Origin: Bugula neritina | Taxonomy: Eukaryota > Bryozoa > Gymnolaemata > Cheilostomatida > Bugulidae | Direction: 5' to 3' | Length of the DNA: 64,000 nt | NCBI GenBank assembly: GCA_964035545.1 | Contig: OZ037768.1 | Coordinates: 7,183,241 to 7,247,240, forward strand | Part shown: positions 10,173 through 21,851 of the stretch, in pieces | How the letters are laid out: each line of letters starts with the position of its first letter | How positions within the stretch are numbered: the stretch's first letter is position 1 | Translations under genes and position numbers: made by a program | Notes under the pieces: model-generated | The model's database searches: none | Seen by the model: the letters and a program-made list of their open reading frames with translations, nothing else | What the model was told of the DNA's origin: nothing

Positions 10173-12778
10173 TCAAAGTTTCGGTACTGGAACTTCCATC
10201 ATTTTAACTTTTTCACCTGCTTTTAATATGAAGCTATGAGCATCATCAAAAATAGATGCACCTACAGACTCTCTCACTAACTCAATCCATTTTGCAACTT
10301 TAGGATAGTGGGTGGGCACATCCATACCAAGACCCATCTGTACTTGCATCACTTCGCAAACACCCAAAAGATCTGCTATAGACAATGAGTCACTATTCAA
10401 AAATGGCGTATCCTTGAGATAGATTCGCTCGATTTTTCCAAGTGATGCTTTCAAGACTTTTTTACTTAGTTGAACTCTAGCTTCATCAATGGGCTTTCCT
10501 GTCGCAAGAGGTTGTATCAGCTGCAATAGAAACGTTATTAATTCCACCTGTAAATACTCAAACTATAAAATGCAACATTAAATTATATTTAAAAGAAATG
10601 CAAAAAATTAGTTTAAAGGTAAAGTTTTTATAAATTTGGTGCAAGTTAATGACAATATCATATAACTGTTGACGATGTGAAAAAACTTCTACATCACACC
10701 AATAAGCAAAATGAACACATCTCCATTGTAAAAATTTGGCTGTTGAATTTGTGACATACCAGTGATTGAAAAAGATTGCCCCCAGCAAATCGGAGATTAA
10801 GATGTTGCCAGTGAGTGAATGCCTCTATCTTAGCACGCTGCTGTAAGTCTTTAGGGTAAAGAGAATGAATGTTGTGTTTGTTACACAAATACTGCAGAAT
10901 TGCAACACTGAAACAAAAATATAGTGCAAGATATTTGTACAGTAAACTTTATAAAAAGCCAATTGTTATAAAATGTTTAAGTATGTAAATATTTTAAGGC
11001 TTAGTAGTTTATATTGTAGTAGTGTTAAAATAACAGAAATAAATTAAATCCAAACAACATTAAAACTCAGGTCTACAGTTTTTCATTGACACAAGGTACA
11101 ATCGAACACCATATATTAACAGAAATATAACCATTAAATGCATTCATATAAACTTCATAACATGCATGCTACACCACATATAGCCTACCTTTCTGGGAGA
11201 AGGAATCCATCATCATCAATTACTGGTACAACTTTGAAAGGATTTATTTTAGTGAATTCTGGCTGCAAATGTTCACCTACCAAGAATAATTAATTGTTTA
11301 TGTTCATTGCTAGAAAGCGTGATTTGTATATGCACATTATTAAATTTTATCATGCAGTCAGGCACCAAAAGAAAATGAAGTAGATAGAAAAAATCGAATG
11401 CGACAGCATTAATGAAGAAAATGATTTAAAGTTGTGTCTGTAGAAAATTGCTTAAAATCTAGTTCTTTTAAAAAATATCACAAAACTAAAACATAAGTAT
11501 TTAAAATAACAATAACATAATCCACTCTAAGGCCAAAAATCTGCTCTGGACAATCATGTAACACAACTATAAGTATGGAAACTAGAGTCTCTCGAGAAAA
11601 AATTGATTTTTAATTAAATCGAATAAAAACCAATTTTTAAAGATTGAAATTGAATTGTGACCCAAACTAGACATGCTTAAATAAAATTGCATAATTATTG
11701 GCAAACCGAAATAACCAGCTTCAGGGAAACTCAGTGGCAGCTATAACATTTTATATTAAACAAAATGCACAAAACTTTTTAAACAGAAGATAGGACACTG
11801 TTCAATAATTTTCTATTGTTAAATAAGTTGAAGTAGTTTTTCTTTACAAACATTTTTAAGGATTGCTAACTCTACATTACTATATTCAGCAGTTGCTAAT
11901 TGGCAATACAAGATGATTATGTCTAATTTAAAGTAACATCAATTATATTTATTAATATTTGAGCTGCCATAGAACCTATACTACTAAACAAAACTGTAAA
12001 CTTAAAACTATTTTCAGCCATTAGCAACATCAGTAACTGCAATAAGTAGTTGTAGAAAATGATATAAAATTGAACAACAGTTGCATCAATTTTTTATAAT
12101 TTAGTCATGCAGCTTTTTTCTGAAAATCATCTTATTTGAAAACCGATTTATATCTTGCATATTGTAAATTGAGCTTTTTATTGACTAATAACTAATAAGT
12201 AATGAGCATGACTAATAGTAATTTACTTTTAGTAACACTAGTCGTTTCTATGTTTTTAGAAATTTATGCAATCCTGTATCTACATTCAAGTTTAATTTTA
12301 AGCCTTAGCATTCATTTTCAATTTATATTTTGGCAGTGTGTCAGTGTGTGTCTTTAAGTTTATCTACACTTATATCTTACACTTTACTATTACATCTACT
12401 AGTACTAGCAGATTATCATTATTACTATTACTATTAGTATAAGTATTACTATTACTAATAGTATTATTAATAGTATTACTGTATGTGTATTAGTATTACT
12501 AATTTAGTAATGCTAATAACTAATACGTAATAGTATTGCTATTAGACAGTAGACTTACTCTTAGTAAATTAGGATGTATTGCTATTAGTATTTATACTAC
12601 TAGTAATACTAAAAGTAAACGTAAATTTACTTTTAGTAATTTTAATTTAGTTATAATTTACTAATTTACCTTTTCTAAGTGCTACAGGATGAATTGTGTG
12701 GGGAATTTTCGTATACTTTAAAAAAATATACAACGCCCGTGACGGCTGAGACATGAGGTCTAGATATGCTTTCAACAT
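10173..12778 (-). CDS. GSTT: Glutathione S-transferase theta, right copy (intact)
   Basis: Exons are 12670-12778 (ATG at 12778), 11189-11276, 10760-10907 and 10173-10520. All junctions are GT-AG, phases fit, and the product is 230 residues, normal for the theta class. The active-site region reads LMSQPSRALYIFLK, followed by KGEHLQPEFTKINPF and VVPVIDDDGFLLPES. The C-terminal domain shares long identical blocks with the left copy (NSDSLSIADLLGVCEVMQVQ; ESVGASIFDDAHSFILKAGE). Exon lengths equal those of the left copy exactly (109/88/148/348), so the two arose by tandem duplication. The theta class is cytosolic and acts on alkyl halides, peroxides and similar electrophiles. Which substrates this copy prefers cannot be read from sequence. 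Confidence 0.88.
12170..12660. repeat. Degenerate TTACTATTAGTA-rich repeat in GST intron 1
   Basis: A long run of near-palindromic words (ATTACTATTACTATTAGTA, TACTAATAGTATTATTAATA) lies immediately next to the exon 1 donor of the right GST copy. It resembles the stretch at 8330-8650, which lies upstream of the left copy, so it does not occupy the same position in the two genes. Confidence 0.45.
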
Positions 12779-14291
12779 TGTGAATGTGCACACTTTCAAA
12801 AAACCAACGATTACAATGAGCTAAATAAAAATTGTCACAAGGTAAATAACACCAAAAGGAGAAGATTGAACAAGTGACCCCATATAAATTAGAATTATCA
12901 CAATAAACCAAGTTACGCCTATAATAGTAATAGCGTTGGAACTTTTTGAACTTGAGACGTTTCAGTGTGAGTATCATTATAAAATTATTCTGCGCAAAAT
13001 CTCTGCTAGGTCATGATATCGCGATCTTTTATCTACTAAGGTAGAAAACAGGCTCTAAAATTATACTAAGTTTTCAAATTCAGTTTTGAAGCTATAATAA
13101 AGGGCATTTCATTTAACTTCCGTTCTTTTTAACCATAGTGCTCGTTCAATTGTTGGCTAGGAATAAGCTGATAATAATATTATTTTGTAGCAGAATATCA
13201 ATATGAATATTACCCAGGATCAGAACGAGAATTACTATGAAAAGATTCTAGCAGTAGCTAGCCTTAAACTTTTACTCGTTGCTTGAGTGTAACAAAACTT
13301 GATGCTTATTATTTAAATTTTGAGTTTACCCTAATAATAATTTTAATTGGTTAATTACTTTATGTTTTACTTTAATAGTGCAAGTGAAATTTAAGAAAAG
13401 CTTAAACTAAAAGAAAGTAAAACTGTTTCCAAAAGTCAAAATGAAAGTCATACTGATACTGATATTCAAATTTATGATCTCAGTCTGCAAGTGATTGCGA
13501 AAGCTAAAGTAATGTTATTACTAATAGCCTCTTAGTAAGGCTATAGTTCATGCCTTTACTTTTAGTTCAAGTTTTAGTTCTCAGATTGAATTTTTAATTT
13601 GTTCTATGTCCTAGGGCTAGGATAGTTCTAAAGCTTAAAGCTAATTGTAACTGCATCGGTTTGTCACATATTTTGGCAAAACTATATGAATATCAATAAT
13701 GTTTGCATATTTTACTGATTTAGCTTCTAGTTATCTGTTATGTTGTCAAATTGTTTATGTTTCAACTCGGATAATTGCCATCTTAAAAGCTGAAGAAATT
13801 TTGAAAAAAAACGTAGCCAATAACTGCATTATTATTAGCTAGAAGTAGAAGGGGTAGAGTGAGATAGCATTACTGTAATACTTGTAATTTATTGGTGAAT
13901 GAGTGTGATAAATATGCTAGTATTTGAAAATGAAGTGCCATTATATGCTCAGTCACTGTGATTTTAAAAACTCGAATTAGCTTTGTTCAGTTTAATCAAA
14001 CTGTTATTAAGTGATATTCAAAAATAACTTTATAAATAGCAGGCCTGGCTAAGAATAAAATATTAATAAGATTGAATGTTTCTTAGTTAGTTGATTTGAA
14101 AAACCTTAATTTCTAATTGATTATGTTTGATTTTTTATTGGTACTTTGAACAGCAGCACTGAGTTAGTTATAATAGCATTTATAATATAAGAAACAATTG
14201 GCTTTTATATTTAGAATATGCACAAGCTTGTTTTTCCAACCATTATTATTATTCAAAGTCACTTTTTGCAGTATGCATTAATTCTAAAGTG
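12779..14291. other. Divergent spacer between GST theta and ULK3
   Basis: About 1.5 kb separates two genes read away from each other, so both promoters should lie here. It contains a further degenerate repeat tract (about 13250-13620). No coding segment or recognisable promoter motif was found. Confidence 0.3.
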
Positions 14292-17200
14292 ATGGCAAAT
14301 CACCCCAGCCACAATAACCAGCAAGTAACACACAAGAGTCCTCAATCTGCTCCTATAAGACGCCAAAGTTCTAATAGTGACTTGCGAGCTAGATCTAGCA
14401 CTGGTCGGAGATTTCCTCTTCCTCATATCCCGAACTACGTGTTTACTGAAAGGCTGGGAAGTGGTACCTATGCTACAGTTTACAAAGCTTTTAAAAAAGT
14501 ATATATCAATATTTTACCATTATATGAAGTCATATATGAAATGGGCATGCTGAAGTATAGGGCAGTTAACGAACTGGATTTCCATGCATCAAAACCACTG
14601 CTAAGCCAAGTATACATTGAATTAGTAATAAAGGCAATACCTTGGAAATTAGATTGAGATTGCTATCAATTTATGTCATGGTTATATGACAGGTTAGATA
14701 ACCCATGTAATAGCAGACGCTTTGAAGTTGAGCAGCTTTACTGTGATGGGTGCAAAGCAGAATAATGCAGACATACTTTTCCGTTGCATGGAGAGCCAGC
14801 AATAGGCTTTTCACATGTTATAAATATGAATAAAATCGTTATCTGCATTTTGGTGATGAAGACAGCCTGTATATTTTGTGTTCTATTCAGTGAAGCTGCT
14901 GTTATTTTTAATTAGCATTTTGCTAGTTTTATATCTTAAGGAACAGTCAACTGAGTTAATGATATGTCATTGCTATGCTGTTCTATTGTTTTAGACAGCT
15001 GAAAGGGAGACTGTAGCCATAAAATGTGTTCTTAAAAGCAGTTTGAATCGGACGTCTACCGAGAACCTTCTTACTGAAATTGAGCTGCTGAAGTTGCTAA
15101 AACATGATCACATCGTAGAGTTGAGGGACTTTGAATGGGATACCAACTACATTTATATCATTACTGAATATTGCAGTGGTGGTGATCTTTCCTCTTTTCT
15201 GAAGCAGAAAAGAGCGTTGCATGAAAGTCATGTACGGAGATTTCTGCAACAAATAGGTGCTTTAAGTTTAGCCTTTGTTCCACAACCAGCTCAACTAATA
15301 TGAATGCATATATTTTTCAATTTAAAGAGTTAATGCTTAGTTGTATTGACTATAAATTATGTTCTTTTGAATTCACTTATTTTTTATTTATTTCAGCTTT
15401 AGCTCTTCAGTATATGAGGGAGAAAAATGTCACTCACCTCGATTTAAAGCCACAAAATATTTTACTTTCTGGGCTTCACAAATCTCAACTCAAAATAGCA
15501 GGTGAGTACATTTCTTTTAATAATTGTAACAGAAAATCTCTCTTTATATATTACGCTACTTTTTGACTGTTATGATGTTTTGTGTTCCAGATTTTGGGTT
15601 TGCACACTACATAGTAGGAGATGTGGATACATCCTACCTCAAAGGGTCACCTCTCTACATGGCGCCAGAGATTATCTGTCAGAAACATTATGATGCAAAA
15701 GCAGATTTGTGGTCTGTGGGTGTTATTCTGTTTGGTGAGCAGTTTATTGTTTTTGAAGTCTAGTGACTCGCTAGTTTTTAAGAGTTGTTCATCTCTGTAA
15801 AATTTGTTAAGCTTCAATTAGCAAATGTGCAAATGAAGTGGAAAAATATGCAATAAACTAAAAACTTCCTTGAAAAAAGAAAGGCAAGCATGTGTTTTAG
15901 AATGTCTGTTTGGTCAAACACCTTGGGCATCAAGTACTCTTTCTGAGTTGGCAGAAAAAATAAAGGCAAAGAAACCCATTACTGTAAGTTTTTACACATT
16001 TATTTATCTGCATTTTATTTCATCCATTTTGGATATGGAAGCAACACAAAATAAAAAGCCAAAGTCAATGATGTAAAGATACTAAATATTGAATTTAATA
16101 ATAATGAGCTCAGCTGATGATTGTGCTATGCTAGGAAATCAAGACCTAGTTATTAGTGATGCTATAATTGCTCCTGTTGCCAGCATAGTATGGAGTGTAA
16201 GGTGTGTAGAGCACCTGGTAGACCTTGCCACTAGGATTTCTGCAGGATATAAATAAACTAATTTAAATACTTTCATACCAACTTGACGTGCTGTGTGCAG
16301 ATTCCATCCGGGTTTGATATCTCAGAGGAATGTCGTGATCTCACGCTCCGTCTCCTCACCAGAGATCCCCAAGAGCGCATATCATTTGACGAGTTCTTCG
16401 CACATAAATTCCTTCAACTTGACAAAGCACCAAGTGCCCAGAGTCTGCCTAAAGCTGTGAGTTGATCTAGTCAATTCTCTTGCTTATGTTTCTCTAAATT
16501 TGTAAAACTCTTCACAGAGGTGCATACACAGCAATGAGTATTAGCTCGTGTTTCTTTGTTTTATAGGTGGAGACAGTCAAAAAAGCTATACAGGCTGATG
16601 AGGATAACAAACACACTGAGGCTATAAATCTTTATGTTCAATCTCTAGACTATTTCATGGCTGCTTTGCAATGTAAGTATTGTATTATCTTTTTGTGTTG
16701 ATTAAATAGATATGAACTTATAGACATCACAAAGATGCAGTTCTAGATTTGTCTTCTCATGTTGGAGAGAGTTTATGGCATCATTAATATAAATAATAGC
16801 AAGTTTGTTCAACACAATTATTGTCACAATAATTCATCACTAATGCATAGTGATGAATGAATATGACAATACCGCAGTTAGGAGAATTTACAGAATTCAA
16901 GTTTAGCTGTCCGCCACCACACACGTTGTAGACCAGAAGTCAGTATGAGTGTATAATTATAACTTGTGTTAAATCATATTATTCACTCTGCTCAAGATGA
17001 AACTGATGAAGCAAAAAAGGAGGCCATGAGAACTAAAATCCGGCAATATCTGTCTCGCAGCGAGCACCTGCGTGGTCTTGTCAAATCAGATTTGGAGAAA
17101 AGTGCGACACACACCGATGACTTAAAGAGTCTAGGTAAGATTATCGTTGTCTCCTTCTGGGTGACATCCTATTTTTAAATAAAAAGAAAAAAAGATGATA

Positions 17201-18290
17201 ATATATCGATAATTTGTACTTGTTATATATTATTATGTAAGTTATTCACCGTTTGCTATCTGTTGAATTGTAGAAGAGTTGGCAGCTGATCATCCTCAGA
17301 TACCAATTCTATTAGCTGCACAGGCCAAAGGCAAGCAAATGGTGAGCTGGTGTTAATAAATGATGTTACTAAACGTTTCTCTCAATACCAAAGTCATAGC
17401 AAATCAATAAATGCAAGTCATAAATGTTACAAATAGCAATCTAATACACATGGGCCAGTTTTAGTTGCAGCACATATTATATAGAGTAAGGCATTAGTAA
17501 ATAAAATGTAAGCCAAGTAAGGTTGATATACTAGTTAGTCGTAGAGTTGATGTTTCTGTACATACACTGTCTGTGTTTCACAGGAAAAAGACATGGAGTA
17601 TTCTAAAGCCTTAGAGAGACATCAGAGATGTATTCAACAGCTGCTCTCAGTGGCTCGTGGTAAGCTGGGTATATGGGAGTTATCTTCACGTGTAGATGAC
17701 TACATAATATATATGTAGAAGTTGTCTTGTCATAAGCTTCATGGGTATTTAGAAAATTGCACTTCATTCTTTTGCTAAGTTTTCTGATCAACATGTTTAC
17801 AACGTTGTTATTGTTTATTTTGTTGTTGTTGTTGTTGCCTTATAGTGTTTTAGTATTAAATATAATATAATATATATTATATTGTTTTAGAGTTGCCTGA
17901 AGGTCAGCTGCGAACAGCCTTATACAAACACATACAGGGAAGTCTGATTCATGCAGAGAGACTGAGCGATTATATTCAGTTACGATTATCTTCAAAAAAA
18001 GAAAACAGTATCAAGCGCTCGTTCTCGGAAAGTATGTGCATCCTTTATGTGTTTAGCTTCCTAGCAATGTTCAATTTTAAAAGATACACCCACAGGTTTT
18101 TCTCATTGTTTTTTCACTAAACTTGATAGTGTTCTGCCAGTGGTTGTACTCAATGATCAGTGATTTTTAAACCAGGTTTAAGACACTTATTTTTATGTAA
18201 TATTATTTTGCATTTGAATTTGAGTTTGATATACAAATTAGTTTACTGCAACATTTTAATAATTAGTTTTTTTAACTCATTTTAGCTTAG
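14292..18290 (+). CDS. ULK3: ULK3-type serine/threonine kinase
   Basis: Exons are 14292-14498, 14995-15256, 15397-15501, 15591-15734, 15901-15983, 16301-16456, 16567-16672, 16997-17134, 17274-17341, 17584-17659 and 17891-18031. A short last exon at 18286 probably adds one codon and TAG. The product is about 495 residues; human ULK3 is 472. A basic Ser-rich leader precedes the kinase domain: glycine loop [15 protein letters not shown] lysine in VAIKCVL, catalytic loop HLDLKPQN (HLD rather than HRD, as I remember it from vertebrate ULK3), DFGFAHY and [10 protein letters not shown]. Two MIT-like helical regions follow ([32 protein letters not shown]). ULK3 regulates GLI factors in Hedgehog signalling, autophagy and the ESCRT abscission checkpoint in vertebrates. 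The last exon is the least certain part; reading through would stop at 18120. Confidence 0.88.
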
Positions 18291-18809
18291 ATATGGACTT
18301 CTCAATTATTCACTGTTTTAGCCGTTGAGCTAACATTCTATTTAACTCAAATTTTTAATCACTGCATACGGTGGAACTGTGTTATAACAATCTTTAAAGC
18401 AGCTGTACAATTAGTTTTAGTACTATTAGGTACAGGTTATTTGTATAAAATGCAAATGTAAGTCAAGCTGGTATCGACTGACATGCATAATTGTAATGAT
18501 TATTACAATCGAAATTCCCCAGTTATTTTCAGTGCAATATATATAATACACTTGTAAAATATACATATATAACAACCCTGAAAGCAAACCTTTAGCTGTA
18601 GATCAAATTGTATGAAAACTTTGAATTTATATAAGCCTAGAATCTGCTATAAACCAAGTTGTTTATTTAGTGCATATACAGTATATTCTCGGAATATTAG
18701 GAAGACAGGCTAAATAGATTGTTTAAGGGGGTCATAGCTCCGTGTAAGATTAAGAAACATCATTCTGGTACAATATTATTATTATGTTCTACGATTGAAA
18801 TGTTTTCAC

Positions 18810-18815
18810 AATAAA
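18810..18815 (+). terminator. Candidate poly(A) signal of ULK3
   Basis: AATAAA lies about 520 nt after the proposed TAG at 18288-18290, on the coding strand of ULK3, with no other gene between. Confidence 0.35.
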
Positions 18816-20988
18816 GTAAGCAACTGAAGGAGACTCGTTGTATTAAAAATGGTTAAAGTTAGGAATTTATTTTAGTCCATTCTTTTTTATTTTTAAAGGT
18901 ATTAAAGATACGTGCCATGTGCAGTGAGGAATGAGGGCTATAGACTACAGCTAGTTGTATAGGTGCTACAAATATATCTATATTTATGTACTATCTTTTA
19001 TATCATTTCACATGCCATTGTAATACACCAGTGTGTCTCACGTGAGTTTATAAAAATGTGTCCAAATTTTGCTTTCAATCAAAGAATAGTTCCATGTTGT
19101 GATCATAAAGTATAAATACATTATAGTTTTTTGTTATCTGCTATAGATAGTATTATGTTATAGTTTTTAAATCTTTTTTGTGTAAAAGTTTGCACTTTCT
19201 TGCTGTTAGTTCAAAGCTGTTTTGCAATGTATTGTGTACTAACACGCAAATATTTTATGGTTTTTGTGCTAGGTACTTTTGTTAGTCTTTCTGGTCTACT
19301 GAAGCTGTGATTTGTTGCTAGGCCTTAGCTTTTACTACAGCTAGCAAAAGTGGTGCCAAACTTCTGTCTTTGAATTATTTTAATCTCCTCATATAAAGCT
19401 TAGAGTTCTATCTTTTGCTTACGTTGTTTTGAGTACAGTGCAGCTCATTAAATATATTCTATTCAGTCCCATGCACAATTATATAATTGGTTTCTCTTTA
19501 ATAAAAGAGCACATGTTTTAAAAATACTAACAATTTAATTGAGTTCCAAAGAATAACAGTTGGCAGCATTGATTGGTGCCACACATGGATACTTTGAATT
19601 GCTTAATGCTATGATAGTTTTCCTACACCTATTGCTTTTATTGTTCAAGTAAATTGAAAATTACAAATTGAGGTAGTTGAAAATTATCAAGCTATGCTCT
19701 TCAATACAAATATCCACGTTTTATATGCTTATGCATAGCAGGTGCAATTTAATTTATAAAGGATTATATTATGTAATAGGCTATGTTGTATAATATAATG
19801 CAACATTGTGTATTGCTAATATATAATGCACAGTATTGTAAAGTATAAGCTCAATATAATATTTATTGAAATGTTCAAAGCTTTAGCTATCATATTTTTA
19901 TTCCCTATCACAGTCAAAACAAGGCTGGGTGTGTATTATACATGATGCTACATGTTACTATAAAATTGAATTCTATTTTAAAACATGTGACGCTTATAAA
20001 ATTTATACTATTCAGGCTTTATGCAAAATGTTCTTTAATCAATATATTATTATTTTAGTGCTGCCAGCAAAATAAGTTGACTTTTAAACAATAAGTACAT
20101 TTGTCTAACCTTTTTAGTTACACGCAAGTCAGCTTATGTCATTCTGCAGTAACAAACTGTTCATATGTCTGGCGATATATTCTACCAACTAGTCTACGGA
20201 GAAATTGGCCAACAAACCAGGATTGATCCCATAAATTGTGATTATATATTCTTAGAATGCAGAGGAAGTGAGACTGGTATTCAACTCATCTGTTAGAGTA
20301 CCTTTACCAGTAAATATGATCCCCAATGAATAAATAAAATTCAGCCATTAATGCTAACTTATTAATCAACTGCCACCTCATCTCCCCATCAACGCTTTCA
20401 GATCTTCATGGCACTTAATATGAAAATATTGCTTGATGCCCCAGGCATTTACTAGTGTAAATCTGGTACACATTGTCTGAATTGTTTTAGTACAAATTGT
20501 TGACAATGTTTACTAGGCTACTGCTCCTCGTTTTTGAACCCTATTTTACTCTTCAAAAGATTTGTGTGGTAAAGTATGAGACAGAGAAAGTATTTTGACT
20601 TTTTTAATATACTATATGTATCTTATTATTGTTTGATATAAAAATAAACAGGGTTTTATGCCCTGAGGGAAATATCATTCTTGTTATTAGATGAGACAAA
20701 CCAGTGAATCAAAATAATAGAAATGTTTAAATGTTCATAGATAAATTAATATATTCACCACCTGTCCACTTAGAATACTAAAGAGAAAAAATGTTTATCA
20801 TATGAGTACAGTAGACTAATTAATTAACTTGTAGCATTTCAATGTGATAATGGTATGCCAAATAAAAAGTATATGTACAAAAATATGTTATAAATATAAA
20901 TAGTGAGTATGAAACATGAAATACATACAAGACTGTAGGTTGTAGAGATAGAGTTTGTACACAATAATATCGGTCAAATATGCACTAT
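18816..20988. other. Convergent intergenic spacer, ULK3 to GAS1-like
   Basis: AT-rich sequence between the 3' ends of two convergent genes. I see no coding exon, RNA gene or clear repeat in it. Confidence 0.4.
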
Positions 20989-20994
20989 TTTATT
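20989..20994 (-). terminator. Poly(A) signal of the GAS1-like gene
   Basis: TTTATT on the plus strand (AATAAA on the minus strand) lies 48 nt past the stop codon of the GAS1-like ORF. Confidence 0.45.
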
Positions 20995-21041
20995 TACAAG
21001 ACTAGTTTACAGATTGCCTTAGCTGAGTAATAGTAATAATA

Positions 21042-21851
21042 TTATGTAATGGTTTGATATATGAATAAAAAGGTCCAGCTTGCCACCAGGTAAACATGCA
21101 GAATTCGTGAGTTGTGTGCCCCATCAGCTGCAGCATTACTGTCATTTTTAAGGGTTTGTCTTTCAGATTTTACTATATCCAACAACAAATTGTGGTTAAT
21201 TACCACGATTTTAGGATCTTCACCAAAGCATGACTTCTGGGTGTTGTACCTCATTCGGATGCATGTCTTTTCGTCTATGAAAGGGTCAGCGTCATCGCAG
21301 ACACAGTTCTTCAGTTTTGCTGCTCTTGTTTGTCTGTAAAGAATGGCCAGGCTATTATTACACTTGGGAGAGCAATCTAATGACTTCTCATGCTCTGTTG
21401 TTTGCAGTATCCATAGGTTACTGCAAAACTTCTCATAATAAGACAAGGCTGTCCAACACTGAGTGTCTGCATCACATAACATCCTGGCCAGAGAGCAGCT
21501 AATCACCTCTTCGTTGTCTAAACTTTCCAAAGCTCTAAACACATCTGCGCTACACGTTTCCACTCTTCTTTTCCACAAGTCACAGTCTTTGTTACCTTCA
21601 CAGTTGCAAGTCAAATAGTCCGTACCAGTGTTGAAATCAGCAGTCACCAAAGATACGACGGCTCGCATGCATTGATCTGTACATTGATCTACCAAACCTA
21701 GTTGTACTTTCTCGCACGCAATATGAAAGTTATTTAGAGCCATGCTGCACCCAATCCGAGATATACATTTATTTCTCGCGTCCATGCAGTTGGGCGCTTC
21801 CCCAAATACACCAGTAACCAGCAATGTCAGTGGTAGTAGAAAAGTCAGCAT
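21042..21851 (-). CDS. GAS1: GAS1-like GPI-anchored receptor (intronless coding region)
   Basis: A single uninterrupted 269-residue ORF, as in vertebrate GAS1, whose coding region is also one exon. A signal peptide (MLTFLLPLTLLVTGVFG) leads into two cysteine-rich GDNF-receptor-like repeats. Repeat one runs from NCMDARNKCISRIGC to CNCEGNKDC. Repeat two runs from CSLARMLCDADTQC to LKNCVCDDADPF and KSCFGEDP. The spacing and CNC/CVC...CFG blocks match GAS1 more closely than GFR-alpha, which has three repeats. The tail ends in a hydrophobic segment (VYLVASWTFLFIYQTI) after a small-residue stretch, as expected for GPI attachment. Vertebrate GAS1 is a Hedgehog co-receptor at the plasma membrane. At 269 residues it is shorter than the 345 of human GAS1, mainly in the linker before the anchor. 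An orphan GFR-like receptor is the main alternative. Confidence 0.75.
   Translation of the reverse strand: MLTFLLPLTLLVTGVFGEAPNCMDARNKCISRIGCSMALNNFHIACEKVQLGLVDQCTDQCMRAVVSLVTADFNTGTDYLTCNCEGNKDCDLWKRRVETCSADVFRALESLDNEEVISCSLARMLCDADTQCWTALSYYEKFCSNLWILQTTEHEKSLDCSPKCNNSLAILYRQTRAAKLKNCVCDDADPFIDEKTCIRMRYNTQKSCFGEDPKIVVINHNLLLDIVKSERQTLKNDSNAAADGAHNSRILHVYLVASWTFLFIYQTIT

Noticed and set aside
21112-21502. Plus-strand ORFs opposite the GAS1-like gene
   Set aside because: Antisense shadows of a well supported coding region.
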